Positions 4,839 through 5,890 of a stretch of DNA of 5,890 bases are shown piece after piece. Every line of letters begins with the position of its first letter. Position 1 is the stretch's first letter. This stretch comes from Thermococcus sp. (lineage in GTDB: Archaea > Methanobacteriota_B > Thermococci > Thermococcales > Thermococcaceae), in NCBI GenBank assembly GCA_021160985.1, contig JAGHBN010000095.1, forward strand, positions 1-5,890. The letters are read 5' to 3'. Under the pieces are notes generated by a model. It had not been told where the DNA came from, searched no databases, and worked only from the letters and a program-made list of their open reading frames with translations. Made by a program: the position numbers and the translations under genes.

Positions 4839-5040
4839 TTTCCCCCCTCCGCCTCTTGTCGATGAACTTGTCGAACGGCCACACCTCAAAGTGATCCATC
4901 TCGTCGGGCAAAACAAGAATGACTTTGCGACCAGGACGCAGGTCGAGCAGTGCCGCAAACTCGCTCGGTATGTATACAATTGGGTACTCTCTTGTTCCAG
5001 TATGGCGCCTGCCAACCTTCTTAGCCGTTATCATCGGCAA
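4834..5040 (-). CDS. AbrB/SpoVT-type transition-state regulator, 68 aa
   Basis: The protein is a small DNA-binding regulator, expected to dimerise through a swapped-hairpin beta-barrel. The family pattern is clear: TREYPIVYIPSEFAALLDLRPGRKVILVL (residues about 16-44) matches the usual strand, IPxEhRxxLgLkpGdkV turn, strand layout. A basic N-terminus (KKVGRRH) and basic C-terminus (DKRRRGEI) flank it. TTG at 5040 is preferred because a GGGGGTG SD-like run ends about seven bases upstream. An ATG two codons in (5034) is 13 bases away and less well placed. It is monocistronic and divergent from the rightward genes, so regulation of its own promoter and of the rightward operon is likely. It could instead be the antitoxin half of a toxin-antitoxin pair, but no toxin gene is next to it. 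Confidence 0.85.
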   Translation of the reverse strand: MPMITAKKVGRRHTGTREYPIVYIPSEFAALLDLRPGRKVILVLPDEMDHFEVWPFDKFIDKRRRGEI

Positions 5041-5053
5041 GTTGCAACACCCC

Positions 5054-5073
5054 CCTATTGGTGTTCCTATTGG
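5054..5073. repeat. Two direct repeats CCTATTGG, likely operator
   Basis: CCTATTGG occurs at 5054-5061 and 5066-5073, a 12-base period (CCAATAGG on the minus strand). A third CAATAGG appears on the plus strand at 5157-5163, inverted with respect to the pair and on the side of the rightward promoter. The pair covers the predicted start of the AbrB-like transcript. Autoregulation by the AbrB-like protein is the obvious hypothesis. Confidence 0.5.
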
Positions 5074-5107
5074 GACTCAACGGTGACATAGTTTTTAAAC
5101 ATTTCGT
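5068..5107 (-). promoter_or_regulatory. Promoter of the AbrB-like gene
   Basis: On the minus strand TTTAAAAAC (5099-5091) is an acceptable TATA box, preceded by a purine-rich CGAAATG that fits a BRE. Transcription would start near 5070, about 30 bases before the TTG. The repeats at 5054-5073 overlap the predicted start, so a protein bound there would block transcription. Confidence 0.5.
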
Positions 5108-5197
5108 GCCCATGCTTGCCATTATGACAACACGCCGACCCCCCTCCCCCCTTGGGCAATAGGTAATCAGTCTATGTTATAGTAAATCGGGCTCCAG

Positions 5198-5218
5198 ATG
5201 GCCTGTTTGAGTGGCCAT
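5198..5218. promoter_or_regulatory. Inverted repeat upstream of the rightward promoter
   Basis: ATGGCC (5198-5203) and GGCCAT (5213-5218) form perfect arms around nine bases, and AGAT/ATCT partly extends them. The centre is about 35 bases upstream of the rightward TATA box, a suitable place for an activator or for a repressor that spreads. The sequence differs from the CAATAGG repeats, so a second regulator may be involved. Confidence 0.4.
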
Positions 5219-5233
5219 ATCTATGACACACCG

Positions 5234-5272
5234 CCAAAATACTTATATAAATCGTTGCACAAGTGACGACAG
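5234..5272 (+). promoter_or_regulatory. Promoter of the rightward operon
   Basis: CCAAAATA (5234-5241) followed by CTTATATAAA (5242-5251) is a textbook archaeal BRE plus TATA box, the strongest in the window. The start should be near 5272, giving a leader of about 60 bases before the TTG at 5332. The strength of the promoter suits genes whose products are needed in quantity, such as structural proteins. Confidence 0.75.
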
Positions 5273-5331
5273 AAGAGGGGAGCCAGCCCCGATGAGGAGA
5301 ATGCGACAAATGCATCTCGGAGGTGATGCAG

Positions 5332-5796
5332 TTGGGATTTGTGGACGACCTTAAAGAGATGTTCCAGGTCAAGACCTGGGAGAACGCCCTGTATCTTGTT
5401 GCTGGCGGATATGCAGGAGGCATTCTTGGTTCAATCTTCGGTAGGATGGCCAACGGCGACAAGTGGGCTCAGTGGCTCGGGTACATCAGTGGCGGTGCCG
5501 TTGCGTCCTACATCATAAAGAAGTTCTTCAACAACGACGCCGGCGCCAGGAGCGCTATGGTTGGTTCAATCGTCTTCCCACTCTGGGAAGTCATAACTGA
5601 CAAGATTAACCCCGAGGAGATAGCCAACAAGGCCGCCATGACTCTCGGTCTGCCGTGGTCCCAGGGTGTTACCATGGTTGCCACTGCCTCCGCTCCAGCA
5701 CCAGTCCCCACCACCGCACCAGTCACAGTGACCGTCGCCCCAGCCCCAGTCGGGACCGCCCCGGCCGCACCAGTCGAGGAGGAGCACCTGTTCTGA
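5332..5796 (+). CDS. Membrane-associated protein with Pro/Ala/Val tail, 154 aa
   Basis: I do not recognise the family. Hydrophobic, Gly-rich segments at about residues 18-39 (LYLVAGGYAGGILGSIFG), 47-63 (WLGYISGGAVASYII) and 74-88 (MVGSIVFPLWEVI) suggest two or three membrane helices; a charged loop (NNDAGARS) separates the last two. Residues about 117-148 are a low-complexity tail with APAPV and TAPV motifs, followed by acidic EEEHLF. TTG at 5332 is chosen because GGAGGTGAT (5319-5327) lies four bases before it, the same geometry as at the 367-aa gene. An ATG at 5326 overlaps the SD itself. It is first in a strongly promoted rightward operon. A virion membrane or envelope protein is possible, as is a host-membrane pore. 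Neither can be shown. Confidence 0.8.
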   Translation: MGFVDDLKEMFQVKTWENALYLVAGGYAGGILGSIFGRMANGDKWAQWLGYISGGAVASYIIKKFFNNDAGARSAMVGSIVFPLWEVITDKINPEEIANKAAMTLGLPWSQGVTMVATASAPAPVPTTAPVTVTVAPAPVGTAPAAPVEEEHLF

Positions 5797-5810
5797 GGGG
5801 GTGAGAGAAA

Positions 5811-5890
5811 ATGGTGAAGTTCGAGTCCATTGACAAGGAGTTCAACACCCTTGAGCTCGAAGGGAGGGAAATGGCCAAGCTTGAGGCCCA
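5811..5890 (+). CDS. Unrecognised protein, 5' end only
   Basis: ATG at 5811 follows the previous stop by 14 bases and has GGGGGTGA six bases upstream, so it is the second gene of the rightward operon. The visible 26 residues begin MVKFESIDKEFNTLELEG and are charged and probably helical, with no signal peptide. The gene runs out of the window and cannot be identified from this fragment. Confidence 0.75.
   Translation, partial: MVKFESIDKEFNTLELEGREMAKLEA

Noticed and set aside
4674..5015. Leftward 113-codon frame overlapping the AbrB-like gene
   Set aside because: The overlapping 68-aa frame has a clear AbrB/SpoVT pattern and an SD. The 113-codon frame has neither, and it runs through the operon's upstream control region.
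5172..5796. Leftward frames opposite the rightward membrane-protein gene
   Set aside because: They are antisense to a gene with a strong promoter and SD. The Gly/Trp- or Thr/Met-rich sequences reflect the Pro/Ala-rich coding strand.
1..5890. CRISPR array or insertion sequence
   Set aside because: No regularly spaced repeats of 24-37 bases and no transposase pattern or terminal inverted repeats were found by eye.

Overview
The window looks like part of a mobile genetic element (virus or integrative plasmid) of a hyperthermophilic euryarchaeon, most likely Thermococcales-like. The evidence is archaeal: TATA/BRE promoters, strong GGAGGTGAT-type Shine-Dalgarno (SD) sites, frequent GTG and TTG starts, Lys/Glu/Arg-rich proteins, and an archaeal-type tyrosine integrase next to small unrecognised genes. 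No replication protein, ATPase, capsid or portal protein can be recognised here, so the exact family cannot be named.

Layout, left to right. (1) 1-62: start of a leftward gene that leaves the window. (2) 63-609: no gene. It holds a GC-rich island (about 85-312) packed with inverted repeats, two Orc1/Cdc6 box-like sites, two more hairpins (331-347, 351-383), a TATA palindrome (416-423) and an AT-rich stretch to about 600. This is a candidate replication origin and/or a structured RNA or long leader. (3) 610-4590: one compact leftward operon of six genes, transcribed in this order: acidic protein with an AT-hook-like motif (347 aa), coiled-coil protein (367 aa), 74-aa helical protein, Trp-rich 122-aa protein, tyrosine integrase (290 aa), winged-helix-like protein (158 aa). 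Its genes overlap or nearly abut, and it has its own promoter near 4658-4673 with an inverted repeat just upstream. (4) 4834-5040: leftward gene for a small AbrB/SpoVT-type regulator. (5) 5041-5331: divergent control region with a promoter on each strand, CAATAGG repeats and an inverted repeat. (6) 5332-5890: a rightward operon starting with a membrane-associated protein that has a Pro/Ala/Val tail, followed by a second gene cut by the window edge.

How the parts may work together (inference): the leftward operon looks like an integration/maintenance module beside an origin-like region. The rightward genes may be structural or membrane functions. The AbrB-like protein, encoded at the divergent junction, is a natural candidate for controlling the choice between the two programmes. 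Several starts were moved from the longest open frame to GTG or TTG codons, because SD position and gene overlap support those starts.
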